Assembly: GCA_037783545.1 (NCBI GenBank) | Contig: JBBELK010001402.1 | Span: 1-64,000, forward strand | Length of the DNA: 64,000 nt | From: Henricia sp. BOLD:AAB3569 | Lineage: Eukaryota; Echinodermata; Asteroidea; Spinulosida; Echinasteridae | Direction of reading: 5' to 3' | Shown: positions 40,601 to 55,600 of the stretch, piece after piece | How the letters are laid out: every line of letters starts with the position of its first letter | Numbering within the stretch: the first letter of the stretch is position 1 | The notes under the pieces: generated by a model | What the model was told of the DNA's origin: nothing | What the model saw: the letters and a program-made list of their open reading frames with translations, nothing else | Database searches by the model: none | Position numbers and translations under genes: made by a program

Positions 40601-43600
40601 AGCTACGCAAAGGTGTGGATGGAATTCGGTCAAAGATATTAAAGGAGCTTGTTCAGATTTTCCAGAAAATGCATTTCGTTCTAATCCAACAATCATATAA
40701 TATATCTCCCCAAAATATTATCCATGGGAAGAAAACAAGAAATTTGCAATGTCCAAGCAAAAATGTTTGGCGTAATCACTGCACTGCTTTATGTAGTAAC
40801 CGGATAATTAGTTTACAAAACATTGGTGGTTTTTTGACGACATCCTTGAAAATATACGGATCGAGAGAGCAAAATTTCAGAATGGTAATGAGAAAAATAT
40901 GACAAATGATACGGTATCAAAATCTCAACACCCATGGGGAAAAATGGGGACATCATGATAACAAAAATGCTTGTCATGTGACCTTTGCCTACTTGTCATG
41001 TGACCTTTGCCTGCTTGTCATGTGACCTTTTTAGGTCAACCATGGCTGCTTTCGAGCGCGGCACCAGGGATCCCTGGTGCTTCCTGGTGCTCGCCCGAAA
41101 GCGCGTTGGTGCACCAGATGGTGGCACCAACTGCTCCTGACCTCCGAGTCGCCGGGACAACTGGGAGACATGCGCAGATGCGCGTACTCATGCATGAATC
41201 GGCAAAAATGACTGGCGCGTCGTAAAATGATTCTGGAAATTTGGGTTGATATTTTGAATGTTCAAGCTTCCACATCGAATGCAAATGTTGTAAACATCAG
41301 ATACCTGTGATTAATTTTGTGGAAAACTAACCTTTTATTAGCAGGGATGTAATTTTTAATGACCGTGGTGCACCAGGGATGCCGATAACGCTTTTGAGCG
41401 CGATTGTGTGTACGCATGTGTGTGACGTAACGTTCCCAACGCCAAGGTGCACCAGGGACGAGCGCTCGAAAGCAGCCCATGACTTGTTTGGCGATGCAAA
41501 ACAGTTCCGGTGTGGATCGCAAGACATGGTAATACAATCTCAGGGAAAGGAACAAAGATCATGCAGTCAAGTTTCCCCAATTGTGCAACACATTCTGATT
41601 AATACAATCAAACATAGGATGAAAGAAAAATGGCATGGGCCTGCAGAATCGGGACTTGACCCCAGATCACTGACACACAAACTCAATTCAAAATGTTTGC
41701 TGCATTGCACTTGATATCAAAAGAGAAAACACTCACTTGTTTCTTAAGATCGGTAAACTCGGTGGACAACTTTTGTTTTTCTTCTGTAACCAGCTTGAGC
41801 TGTGCCTACAAGTTGAGATGAGAAGCACATACAAAATTATATTACAGCATTGTATTGGTCATTAACTGTGGACGTCTTTGTAAGCAAAGTTACTCAATAC
41901 ATGGTTAGAAATGGTACCGTAGCACCCAAGCTATTAGCTACTGTATAGAGGAGAAAATAGGCAAGTAACACTCAGATTACACTGCGACTGAAGCGTGAAA
42001 AGAAACCAGTACAAACATGTAGCAGGCATGAAATATTATACAAATATCACATGGTTTGAGGGTGAATAGTCGATATTAGCTCCACGAGGTACAGTATTGG
42101 AAGTTGACATGCTAGATCCCGAAGCCGAAGGTCAAGGGAACTAGCGTGTCAACTTCCAATACCGAAATGAACCATGTGATTATCCACCCGAAATGAACCA
42201 TGTGATATTTGTTTTACCATACCTCATACATATTCTTCCCCAGTTTGAAATCACTGACCGCAGGAAAACGGTGAGTAAAATGTTGCTTGTGTAGCCATCT
42301 TTTCATTCAGCTTGTGTGCGTGCACGCGCGTACTGTGCGCAACGCCCGGTTGTTTCGTAAAGCGCATGCGTAGTGTACTATTCCGGGCTGCTGAGAAAGA
42401 ATGCTTCGCAAAGCGCGTGCGTAGTGTACTATTTTCCTGGCAGCTGCGAGTAGTTTACTACACTTGCGCTTTTGGTATGCAAGCGGGTAAACGGCAAAAA
42501 TAACTACTGGCACGTGACGGTGAATAGACCAGAGAGAACGCGACTCTCCTTTATGAATATGTATGAGGTATGGTAAAAAGAGAATCATTTACCTACTTCA
42601 GACTGTATTTGGGTCATTCCATGAAAACGTGATGCATTATACCCCTTACATCGAGACACTTCTGCAGCCGATTTCAGTAAAAAGGGCGTAGCTTGTGCAA
42701 CTTTTGAAAATGGCATGGGCTCCATAGCTTGCGTGTAATTAGCGCAGGAATGTTGGGCAACGTACGCAATGACAGTTGTGCAAGAGGGCTTACGCAGTGC
42801 GTAAAGTTTCGTGAAATCGGCTGCTGGAGCTGAATTTCTCCAGAAACTGATTTCCCTTGATAAATCGAAAAACACCATTTCCTGTCGCTATTATCCAAAA
42901 TTTGATATAAAAGATTCAATAAACGAGTGCAATTGTGACATTTTGAAACTGTTATCAATTTATGAAAACACTTTCCGTCCAACATGTCCAAGCTACAAGC
43001 TAATTCTGTGGTTTTCAGTGCGTTATTTCACTTAAAATTCCTTCCACATCGCTTTTTACTCAAAGCGATGCACATCGCAATTACACACAAAAACGCTCAG
43101 TGTGAATTTGTGCATGCAAAAAGCATGTTATACGTGTCATGGATGCGCGCTGTTCGATTTACCTCCACCACAAAACAGACAAAGTCCACACACTGGAAAA
43201 AGCTGCATCCCAGCTATGGCAGAATAGTTTATAAGATAGTGGGGTGGGTGAAACCAGCACCTACATGTACCTTTTCCAGAAAGAAACTAGTCAGAAAGAC
43301 TTGAAATGTAATTTTGTTAAATATTTAAAAAAACTAACACCAAGTCTTACTGTAAATTATTTTAAACATTCAAAACTGTTTAGAAATTGCATTGGGGATT
43401 TCTTTAAAAAAAATGAAAACAAATGTCAAACTTTGGTTTTAGTTTTTATGGAACGACTCAACTACATGTAACGGTAGGTGCCTAGAGGCATGCCATGTTA
43501 CAAAAGGATCTCACCCAGTACCAATAGAAAAATTATTTCATACGAAGAATGCTAAATGCTACAAATGTACCCGTTATAAAATTGATCTTTAAAGGCACAA

Positions 43601-46600
43601 GGTCGTCAGCAATGCGCGCGCACCAAATTCCTGCCACGAAATACGCAGTTCGATAGCAAAGGCGTGGAGCTGCGTATTTCGTGGCACAAATTTGGCGTGT
43701 GCGCATTGCTGACGAGCCTGTGCCTTTAAACAAAATTCACACAGACAATTTTTCACACAGAAAAAAAATACATTCTAAAGGGGAGTTCACTGTGGGAAAA
43801 AAAAAAATCACACTGCCGCGCTGCGCTCACCGCATCGCATGAAGTCCCAATCGACGATCTTTCAAAAATGGAAAATTCCGCCCTGGTAACTTGGGGCTTC
43901 TCCGATACCGCACTGGCTGTGCGTTAAAAAGGTCAGCGAATCGCGGTCAAAGTTCAACAAATTTGAACTTTGACCTAGCTCAAAACTTTTTGCGCATCGC
44001 GACAGGCCGCACACAAGCTGCAGTTTCTGTACAAACCTATGGAGCAGCTGCGCGCAAAGCCATTTTTCCGCGATAGTGTGAACGCCCCTTAAAGTCGTCC
44101 ATAGCCATACACACTGCAAAGCCATGAAACAGTTACGAACAAAGGAGCAATGGCCACCCAGAAGCTGAAGCTATTAAACATGGCACTCTTTAAAGCCGAG
44201 CAGAAAAAGAAAAAAAATGAAGCAAGTAAAGTTGGACATGGAGAAAAACTGCAAACATTTTGACCTCGTATGGTCAAACACGAACTCTGACCTCATGAAT
44301 ATGAGCGCTGACTTTGTGACTCTCCTCAATCTCACTGAGTAATTTGAGTTTCTCTTCCAAAGTGCCGACGGTTTGCTGCAGTTGGCTGTGTTCGGCACTC
44401 AGCTTATGAAATGATGGGGACGAGGTTGTGGGGGAGCAATGCATTATGTATGGCAGAAAAGTGATTGTTAGTACATGTACCGTTAGTGTTATGAGTTTAT
44501 GCTCTAGGTATTCACATCATTTCTAATGGCCTCATCAGCACTCAGCGGCATTCAAATACATTAGTATGTGTTACAAGTAGGGATGGGAATTTAAGGTTAA
44601 TTAAAAAACCGGTTTGCAATTCTTTCAAGCGTCGGTTAACCAGTTAACGACACCAAAGATTGTTTCTGCTGTTTATAGATTCATTTGCAATGTACACAAT
44701 ACCCCTAGGCCCCCAAAATTATCGTTGAACCTTTATCTGGTCCAAATTTTACGACCCCACATATATTTTAATAAATTGTTATCAAGTCATTACAAATAAC
44801 CCTGAAAACCTTTGTAAATTCTTTAAAATTGGGTTTCGTTTAAACGTTCGGCAAAACCGTTTTTTTTTAGGTTAAACGGTTAACCGGTAAAACTTCCCAT
44901 CCCTAGTTACAAGCAATGCTAGGGGCATTTTAACAAACATAACGGTAGACACAAGACATGATTTTTGTTGATCATTTGTAAAAGTCTACAAAATAATGAA
45001 TACATTGCGTTTTATTATAGATAATGACCAAGCTATGTATTCATACTACAGCCAGTAAAGCAGAATATTTGTGACCTTCATGATAGTAAAGTTATCAGCA
45101 TTGCAAATTTGCAAAATAACTTGCAAGAAAAAAGGAAGCCAAATAAAAATATTGTTATTTTTAGACGGGTATACTCAGTACTGCATCCTACCTTGTCGCC
45201 TGTTGATTCTTTCTGTGCAGCCTGCAGTGTGTGTATGTTGACAAGACTGACAGCGTCTTGGGCAGTTAGCTCCGCCTGTAGTGACAAAAGATACATTTTA
45301 TTGCTGAATGGACAGAATGAAACATTACAGAACTATGGACAATTTTCAGAGTTTAGCGTACATCATCTTCAGCTTTGCAGTTAGCGAATGGGGAATCCCT
45401 ACTGAAACCGCCACCCAAAAACTAGGGTTGAGGCAGTTTTGAATTTACTATCCTGATTCACAATTGCAAGCTAAATATCCGAAACAGAATTTTTTTTTTT
45501 TAAATACCGATTCTTTAATTCTAAGTGTGTGAAGCTGTGAAAGTAGTTTACAAAAGCAGGAATTGACCCAAACAAAGGACATCTGAACTTCTCGAAAAAT
45601 ATTTGACTGACCAATTCTCTCGTTGACAAATCATTTTCCTTGAATTTGGTATCATTGGAAAGCCCTGGGGCGGATTGCAATAAAATTGACTTAGCCACTG
45701 GTCCAAGACCTGTCTTTTATAGCCGGCTATACAACTTAGCCAGTCTCGGCTTAGTTGATGGTTTAGCCCATTGCAATAAACCAGTCTAACTGAAGTACGG
45801 CTGCGCCAGCCGAAAACACACACATCTTAATGGAAAGTGACGCAGCCGGCTATCCTTGCGTGATTTCAAGCCAAACAACGTCCTCACGAAGCCACTTGAT
45901 AATGCGTGTGTGGTGCAGTTTTTGCAGAGAAACTGACCGCGAAAGTTCTCAAATAGCACTAAAAAGGCTCTAATGGGCACATTGTGCATTTTGTTCGTCT
46001 TTTTTCATGCAAGAATACGAGATGTAGCGTGGTGTCCAAATTTAAGACGATATTGCAAGCGGGCTATAATTATAGAATGGTCTTAGTAGACCCCGTGTTA
46101 GCCAGCTAAGCCTATAGACCGGTCTTAGACCGCATATTGCAATCCGCCCCAGGTATTTTTCTTTATTTCATACACAAGTGACGTGCACAGAAATAATCAC
46201 ATGCTGTACCCACCTGCTGCAGTTTGGATTCCAGCTCCTCCCTCTGGCAAACTAACAGCTCTTTTTCCTCATCAAAACTCCTCTTGAACTTGTCCATTTT
46301 CTCTACCAGTTCAACCTCCAACTCCCTCTGGCAAAGTAAAAGCAAAGAGGTTGTGTAAATCTCACAAATTCACTTTCAGCTTTTATCCAATTTATGAAAG
46401 TCCGAGTAGTGAGCAATGAGCTACATGTAATATCGATTATATACCTCATGCATAGATTCCTGTCATCTGATTGGTTAAAAGTTGGAGCATTGAATTGGCT
46501 ATACCCCGCGCGTGTAAAATTCTGACTATGCCCACGGGCATAGTCTTTGCTATGCCCTTGTGCATAGTCTTTGCTATGCCCGTGGGCATAATTATTTAGC

Positions 46601-49600
46601 GAGCTCCAGACGTGCGCATCGCGCGTGCAGCATAGCTGTGCACCAACTGTACATTTTCGTGCTTCACGTAAACATTCAGCAGGACGATAATGGCAGAATC
46701 TTGACGAAGTCATTTTGTCGTCTGTCGTAGATGATGAAGTCCTTAATAAAATGACAGAAGTGGCCTACAGTGAAAACAGTGTCAGGTGAAATGTGCTACT
46801 AAGGTGTCAAGTGATTATGCTACAACTTATTTTGCTGTAAAAATACAACTTTTCCGCCGTAGACCAGCTTCCGAAATCGAAACTCGATGGACCACTATCG
46901 TGACTGTGATGTGTACCGTTAGGCCTACATATTACTTTTAACCAACCAGATGACAAAAATCTACACATTCGGTATACAGTAAACTCCGGCTAAGTCGACA
47001 TCGTACAAGTCGGCAAATCGCCTAAGTCGGCCGTCCGACGAAAGTCCCGATCGTCTACAATGCATTTCCATTGAAATGTATGTTTCTAAGTCGGCATTTG
47101 TAAGTCGCCATTTCGCCCAAGTCGGCATGTTATTCTCGGTCCATTTCAACAAAATGCAATACAAAATCCTTTGTGTAAGTCGGCACTTAAAAAAAACCAC
47201 ACAATATGACATCGATTTCCTTCCCTGCGGTTTTTTAAGAAGTGTCGAGTGAAAAGACAAACACTGCTGTTAATTGGCACGCACGGACCGCGTGGTCGCC
47301 AGTGTATCGGTGTCGTTATGTTACAGCCAGGGCTGCGTTCGAAACACGCGAACATTGCAAACGTTTGCATACATGTAGTTCGCCAACAACTGGTACCCGG
47401 CTTTCCATAAACCACTGTAGGCAAACGTTGGCAACGTTTGTGGAACGCAGCCGTGACCATGTGTGAGATTGCGTGCACTCAAAAAGGGGTTTCCCCTGTA
47501 CGCATGCGCACTTTCCATTTTGGGAGTCGTCGCATGATGTATGTACATGTACATCCATTACATGTACATGTAGAACTTTACACGTGCTCGCTCGCAAACG
47601 CGCTCGCGTATTTAGCGTGTCCATAAAAACACGATGTTGACATAAATCAATTAAGGATTCGTTGCTGGAATCGACCCCCAAAACAAGGAGATTAAACCAA
47701 GGTAAATCAAAGCCTCCATGCTGCAATTAACCATATGCATAGGCCGTTCGTGTAACGTTGTGTAAGTCGGCAAAATGACGACTTACGGCATATGTCGGCA
47801 TTCGCGTAAGTCGGCACAAATTTTCAGGTCCCAAGAGTGCCGACTTAGCCGGAGTTTACTGTATATAACAAATATTGACTGCTTTTTATTCGGGTTATGG
47901 TTAAGATTATAGGCCCTCGGTTATCTCGAAGCAATGACTATGCCCTTCGACTTCTGCCTCGGGGGTATAGTCATGGCTTCGAGATCACCTTGAGCCTATA
48001 ATCTTAACCATGCCCCTCATTGCAGTCAATATTTGAATACTATTCACCCTCAAACCATGTGATATTTGTATACTATACATGTAACAGGCATTCGGATAAA
48101 CTAAACATTACTCAGGCCTCAAATATTCAATTATAATGTATTCCTTTGTTCAATATAACAAGAGACCTGTGACACACACTGGGTCATTGCTCCACCAGCT
48201 TAGCCGAGGCACAGTGGTATACTTTCTCAGGTTTTTTCCAAGAACCCATCATTTCTCAGAGTGCTGCATGGACAACAGGGTTGTAACGAGTCTCCCTCTG
48301 CTCGAGTCCCAAGTCAAGTCAAGTCAAACTGCCTTCAAGTCCCAAGTCAAGTCAAGTCAAGTCAAATGTCCTCCGAGTCCCATGTATAGACAAGTCAAGT
48401 CAGGCATGTTGGTCAAGTCAGTTCAAGTCAAGTAGTATTTGCTCAAGTTCACGGTTTGATAAACCCTGAATCTTGCATAAGTGTAGGGTATTTTTGTTGT
48501 TCTGGCCAACAATGCTCCATGTTAAAAGAAAGGTTTAGTTTTGAAAAACAATTCGTCCTCAAAATGAAAAAAAAAATGCATAAAAGTTTAATTAAATTTT
48601 TGGCAGACCCAAGTCAAAAAATGTACAAGTCCAAGTCAAGTCTGGCCATTTGCGTTTCGAGTCTCAATTCAAGTCAAGTCAGTGATAATTGGGACTTGAG
48701 TCGGTGTCTCAAGTCCGAGTCTCGAGTCCAAGTCATTACAACCCTGATGGACAATGCCTAAGTGAATGTGTCCCCAATAGGATGACCTGGGTATACTCAC
48801 AGTACATTTAGTTTCTGACAAAAGAAACTACTAATACTAACTGGTTATATTATAAATCAATTTCAAACTGAGCAATTAGATATCTAGTACACTATGACAG
48901 AAACCAGATTTGACTCGATATAGACTCTTTGCACCGGCGACCATGTTAGGGGGGCAGGTTTTCTTATGAAAATGTGTAATTGAATAATGCACGATGCACA
49001 GTGGCAATGTGATTGCTCTCTTAAGCTTAGTTCCCACAATGCAAGTAACGGCCTGTGTGCCTGCGTGCTAGCATGCTAGCGTGCTAGCGTTGAGTGTTTT
49101 TTGTTCACACAAGGCGAGTGACCGCAAGTGAGTGACCCTTTTTTTTGTCCCATCTTCCATGCAGCCCGTACGGGGAATGCCAACTTTACAACACAGTCCA
49201 GGAATAACTCGCTCGCCTTCCGCACGGCCAAGACTGCCCCTACGAGCCCCTGTGAGTTACGAGTAGTTTGCGAGCGTTCCGTTCCCATGAGACGAGTTCT
49301 GGATAGCGAGTGGGCACTCGCAAGCCATTACTCGCATCGTTGGAACTAAGCTTTAGATGGCAGCAGTGCAAATGGTCTACTGAAACTGCCAAACTAGTTA
49401 AATTGGCTTTGCCTCGGGAACAAGTTTTTCAACTTTCAACACCTCTGGAAGCGACTATCTATTGACTATCCACAGTTAAACCAAGTTATATATCAGTTTT
49501 GAAATTCAGTACCAAAAGTGGCCACCACAAAACCTTAAAATCGGCCTGTGAGCAACACAGTGAACCAGCTAATGGCATGATATATTTCCCGCTACCATTA

Positions 49601-52600
49601 ATGATATCATATTGCGCATGATTTTCTAGCAACAATAACATTTTTTGAAAATGTTGCTCACATAGGTGCATGGCAGTTTCCCCAATTTCCTCACCTTGAT
49701 CTCCGTTCTGAGTTTGTCCTCAACCTCCTCATGAACCGATCGTTCCAGTTCCTCCTTGTCCGTACTCAGACTGGACTGCAAGTCGTCGACTTCTCGCTTG
49801 AATCGACTCTCGAGCTTCTCGCGTTCACGTTTGAACTTCTGTCGCTCGCGTTGCAGTCGTTCCTCAATTTGCCCCTTCTCCAGCTGTCGCTGGTGTTCCA
49901 AGTCTTGGATTTCCTTTCTGTGTCTCTCCGCAAGTTCTAAAAGATCTTTCTTATGTTTTTTGACGAGTTCAGATTTTTCCTCTTTTGCTTTTTGTAAAAG
50001 TGATGATTTATCTCCTTGACTAGTTCTGAGCATTTCTGCTTTTTCGAGTTCAATCTCTTCCTTCTCCCGCTCGAAGAGTTCCAAGATTTCTTCTCTCTCT
50101 CGTTGGAAGTTTCGCTCAATCTCGGCTCTATGCTGAGCCAGGAGATCATCAAAATCTCTCCTCAGTTGCCCCTTGAGTCCAACTTCCCCGTCCACAAACA
50201 ACATTTCAAGTTCTTGGACTTTCTCTTGGTACATAAGTTCCAATTCTGCCCGATCTCGCTCCCACTCAGCCTGCATTTCTCCCTTTTCGGCCAGGAACCT
50301 TAGTTCCAGCTCCGACTGCAATTTCTTCAGCTTGAGTTTGCCCGTGTTCTTTTCACGAACGATTTCTTCGCTGAAAGAGGATTTTTCCTCCGAGTGTTCC
50401 TTCTCTAAGCCAGACTTTTCGTCAAGAAGTCTTTGTTCGAGTTCGGCTATCCTGTTGTCCATTTCTTCATTGTATTCACCCCGCAAACGATCCCTAGAGA
50501 CAATGATAAAGAGATTTAGAGCAACAGCATAAGGAACTTTCAAACCAATTTGCATTAGGCAAGTCATTGCATTGCGTTTCTTCTAAAACGGCTGTTTTGG
50601 AACAAGGAATGGAAAGACAAGCCAGTAATCAGACCGGTAGGTACTGATATCAACGTGGAAAATGGAAAAACAACAACAGCATACAATTTTCTCCTTACAA
50701 TGGTCGAGTCTTGGCTTTGGGAATGACCCCTGTACATGTATCTACCATATAAGGTGATCAAGACGATGGGTGCCTGCATTCTGACAAGTTCAGATCTATC
50801 CATCGGAAACTGGGAAACTAGCAGCTGTGACAACTTAAACAGGACAACTTGCACCCAAAATTTGATATCCTGGTCAATTCCTACATGGGACCCCTTGCTT
50901 TATCATTTCTCTTGCGTATGCCACTTTCATTACGCTTTTTTCCTGCATGTGGACGGGCAAGGAAACGTGTGTGAAAACATGCATGAAACCATTGGAGATT
51001 GGAACGAGCATCGGAAAGTACATCATGCGTTTTAAATTTAGTGGCCTTGCGTTTCAATCCCAGCAGAGTCTTCTTCAAAGACTTGGTTGGTAAGCTGTTT
51101 CTGGGCGGTCTCTGGGCTTTTACGAGAGAATATTGGGTCTAGCGCATGCAGACCACACACTGCATCAAAACTAGCCACCGTGCAGTCACGACTTCCATAC
51201 CAACCCGTACAGCAACACACGTCGCTGTGTATGGTGCGTACGGTGCCCTAGCTCGAAAGTCCGCCTTGTCGGGTCCGTCACTTCCGGGTTTAATGTCTTT
51301 CTTTATTTTTTCGGCCAGTTTTGGCCGAAAATGGGCGGGCTTTGGATATGCGGGTATGCAATGTATGAATATTTAAAATTGGTCTTGAGCCAATCAAGAG
51401 CTTTATGAGTAGCACGTGTAATGACGCGAAGCATGCATTATAAATTTCATGGCGTCCGCCATGTTACGAGAACCGTGGCATGATCAATAGGTGAAAACAA
51501 CAAATATTCTCGGATTCGTAGCATTTATTGTGCTTGTCTGTTTACGTATTTGATTACACTTGTGGGGGACAACGGTCGTAATATGACAGCTTTCCTGAAT
51601 GATTTGTGGGAGCTCTTAATACTGCCTCTGATGAACAAACTTTAGGGATCAAATAATGTAGCATTCTTTAAACATAACCTGTCGCGCGTCGACCAATGAA
51701 ATTTCAGCTCACGCGGGGCTGATTCGCCATTACTGTAATGAGTTTCGCTTGCTGAATGCAGAACCATCAAGGCGTTGGGTTACGGACCGATTACCTGTAT
51801 GTATGTGCGTGTGTTCATAGTCAAAGCGCGGCGCGCTGTAAGCCAATACGTGCAACAGATGCCGTACTAAGCTGGAAAGCGCTATGTTTTATCTTGAGCG
51901 GGCCGTCTAGAAGACAAGCTTAATGCCTTGATCCAGGCTATATTGTAAATTACATGTAATTAAATAAAATATGATTAGTTGACCAGGGTTCGAGTTGACC
52001 CCTATTTGAGTGTTCCCAGGTACACTGTCCCAGCTAGGTACGAGTTGGCCATTATTGTGGGGTGTTATGGCCGAGCGGTCTAGTGCGTCAAACTTAAGTA
52101 ACTGTGCTAGTACTAGAATGTAGGTTCGATTCCGGGCCGCGACGGGTTGTGGCACCTGTGCCCTTGAGCAAGGCACTCAACCACAATTTCTCCCATTCCT
52201 GTAATTGGCAGTCCCTCCGCTGTTGGATGTGGTGAATAAAATTTAAAAAACAAACAAACAAAAACAAAATTCCTATCTACCAACCTGAGTTGCGTCTTCT
52301 CTTTGCTGAAGAACTCCTCCAGTTCCTGCTTCTCTTTAGCAAACTGCCGAGCCATCTCCTGCTTCTCACCGCTGAATCGTCGCTCAACCTCCTCAATCAG
52401 CTGCCGTTGTTCCTTCTGGAACTCTTCCCGTATTTCGTCTTTCTGTCGCTCGAAGCCGTCCTCCAGCTCCGTGATTTCCAACTTGTAGCGGAACTCCACG
52501 TCCTTAGAGTCGTGCTCAAAGTTTGTGCGGCAGTCGGCGAGCTCCTTGGCGTGTAGCTCTTTCAGGGACTCTATTTCAGCCTCTAGTTTGGCTCCTGTTG

Positions 52601-55600
52601 GGAGTTTAGGTTCATATTTGTTTGAACCGAGTTCAACCAAAGCCTACTGTTTTAGATGTGCCAACATTTAGGGATAATTTACTATTTTCAGCCAATTACA
52701 ACTTTGTAAAACACAAAGTTCCAAATGTGGGATTTTAGGGTTTAGGTGTAATTTGGAAAATTTATTGTCTAAGGCGGGTGCTCTGTCACAAATGACTCTG
52801 GCGATTTGCAATGGTGCCATCTTTGCTGTTTAACATACCAGCTCTTTGCAAACCGAGTCATATAGCAGTATGATGGTGTCAACTATTACGGTTTCAATCC
52901 TAATACGCTGTAATTATTACTTATTCATAAATACCTTAAGACAGTTTATGCATCGCCACGTCACGTGGCCAGTCTTAAACGGACAATAAAGACCAGCCGG
53001 CCAGTTTTAAACACTTTCTTGCCTGGCCTGCATTTGTGCCCGCGCCTTAGTCATTGCGCCCGAAAGCAAATTGTGCAAAGTACCCCGTCGTGTGCGTACA
53101 ACACGCCTGCATTACGTGTTACACGCAATCAAACAAAAAACAACTCAACGCACAGCTAGTTAGCAGTTTGAATAAACGCAAAATATGGCAACCAAATTTT
53201 GGCGAATTTTACCGATTTACACAAAAAGGTATCTATGATTTGAAATAAAAGTGGGTTTGGCCAGTCTTAAACAATACATTTAAAACCGGTTAGGAGCCTG
53301 GAAGAGTAATAATAGCCCGAGCCGCAGAGGAGAGCCATCATCACCCCCATCACCCTCCGAGCTATCAGCGGGAGGCAACTGTCATGTGATGTACTCTCAG
53401 CCAATAGGGATGCGTAAACTGTCTGAATGAATGAATATTAAAGACACTTACGTTCAGCTTCAGCCTTCTTGATATCCTCTTCCTCATTGCTATTCCCATC
53501 TCCCCCTGACCGATCAGCCAGAGGAAGCTGCCTGCTGCTCTGGGGATCCAATTCCTCCAGCTCCAACTCGTTTTCTGAAAGTATTAGACACAATAAACGT
53601 TATTAGGGAAATATGCCAAACAAATGGCGTTGACCACACAACAAAGTACAAGTTTCGGCATGCACAGTTAGTACAACTACGTTTAGCTAAATTAGGTTGT
53701 GGGTTCAAGTCCCGCTCGAGGGCGCTACGATTTTCAGCATGTCCTCGGGAAATGCACTTAGTATATATTGCATACCGCGTCGTGATGGGCAAAAATTTTT
53801 CCATTTATCATCATTTGGACCGACGCAATAAATTAATGTAAATTCACCAATCTTTATCTTTCACTGTCCGTTTTTCACAGGGGTGTAGATGTGTACGAGC
53901 GTGTAGTACACTATACAAACCTGCACAACAATAGAGGTCCGCATAAACTTGCACAGGTCCGCAGCCGAGTTGTCTTAGCATTTTCAAAAGTATAAGGAAA
54001 GGGGGAGTTCAAAAAAAATATAAGGTGTGTAACACCTTTTTTAAGGGAAAAAAAGACTTTCGGCCAAATTTTCTACAGTGCACGAGTACAAAAAGAAGTC
54101 CGCATAGTGTATGTGGTAACGGTCTGTGTGTTGCCGTGAGTGTTGACATCACTGGAATGAAAATATTTGTGTAAATGACAAAAATCTGCACGTCGTTTTG
54201 CCTAACTGTGCACGCCCAAAATATCACTAATATGTGACCGTCCACCGTAAATTGGCCGAAAGGTTGGTAAGCTTCACTGTTCCAATTTATCAATTTTGTT
54301 GCAATGTTAAAATGAGGTCTAAATACTGTTTGCATACCTGCCAATATTGCAGAGTAAAACAAAATCGGAATGTAGTGAAACTTGCAATGGTCGAGTTGGT
54401 ACAGCGGTCAAGTTGACCTAGTACTGCATTGAAGTTTTCAGAAGTATTACTGTATCTACGTGGCTGAAATTTCTACAGGGCAGTTTTATCAACATGGGCT
54501 TCTAAGGGGACTGACCTGATGATGAGTGGCCGCTGGACCTCTTACTAACATTGGGCTTAGTGTAATCCGACAGGACGGACCCTACTCGGCTAGGTTTGTT
54601 GCCTGTCGGCTGTTTGCTTCCTCGCTTTCTGACCTTCCTCTCTGATGATTGGTGCTTTAAGAGCTCATTCTCCTGGGTGAGTTCGTCTAGCTGGTCTTGG
54701 AGGACCTGTAATCCGTTGATATTTTTATAAAATAACAATAACTTTCAATTTAGAACCAGTTCAGGTGGGCAACTATAATTGACTGGAGTCTGTCGAACAG
54801 ATAATTTCTGTTGTTGACGGAACTCTAATCAAAATATAGTTAAAGGCAGTATACATGATTGGTAATCTCGAAAATCAGAAACGTTCACAGATTTACGCCT
54901 AACTTGCACAATATAAACATGATGACCGTAGAAAACTTCTCCTGAAATGTTTTTGTCTGAAGTGCTATAGTCTTTGAGAAATTACTATCAATGCTAGAAT
55001 AGGGCGACAAATCGTGTGTAAAAAAGGTATATTAGGGCGACCTGCTCAATAGGGCGACATTTTGGTGTCGCCCTAATATTTTTGAGTTTAAAATTAATTT
55101 TTTTAGGTCAAAAACAATTTTTTTTAGGTCGAGAACCATTTTTATCGGGACTGGAGCTGTTTCTCTTCGGTCTGCAACCATTTTTGGAAGCTTTGGGTAA
55201 AAAAATAAGGTGTCATTTTGAGTCACTCTTGCCGAAATTTCGGTGGTCTCCGGTGACAGTCTGGCCGAAATGTCGCCCCATTGCGGCATTCAGCGTTGTT
55301 TAAATGAGTAAAACAATTATTTTTTGTCTCATGAGACGACAACTCAATTCTCCCCATAACCACTTCGCCCGAGTGCCATTTTGCCCCAAATTACTTCGTC
55401 CAAACACTACATCACCCAAATGCCACTTCGCCCCAAAACCACTTCGTGCACAGGCCGAAATGGTTCAGGGCGAAGTGGTTTTGGGGCGAAATGACTACAA
55501 ACCCTTTTTTGAGTGCTCTCTCAAAAGTCAGACGAAGTACGGAGCTGGTTTTTGCTTAGATTGGTTTTAATCATGCATATCTTCAATCACACAGGGGGAT

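Noticed and set aside
40498..40902. 134-aa plus-strand frame
   Set aside because: Antisense shadow of ninein exon n running into intron.
40970..41031. CRISPR-like direct repeats
   Set aside because: Units abut without spacers, only three copies, eukaryotic intron.
46303..46713. 136-aa minus frame with GHSKDYAQGHSK repeats
   Set aside because: Translation of the CTATGCCC palindrome cluster.
48136..48435. 99-aa frame rich in VKSSQ
   Set aside because: Translation of the AAGTC pentamer array.
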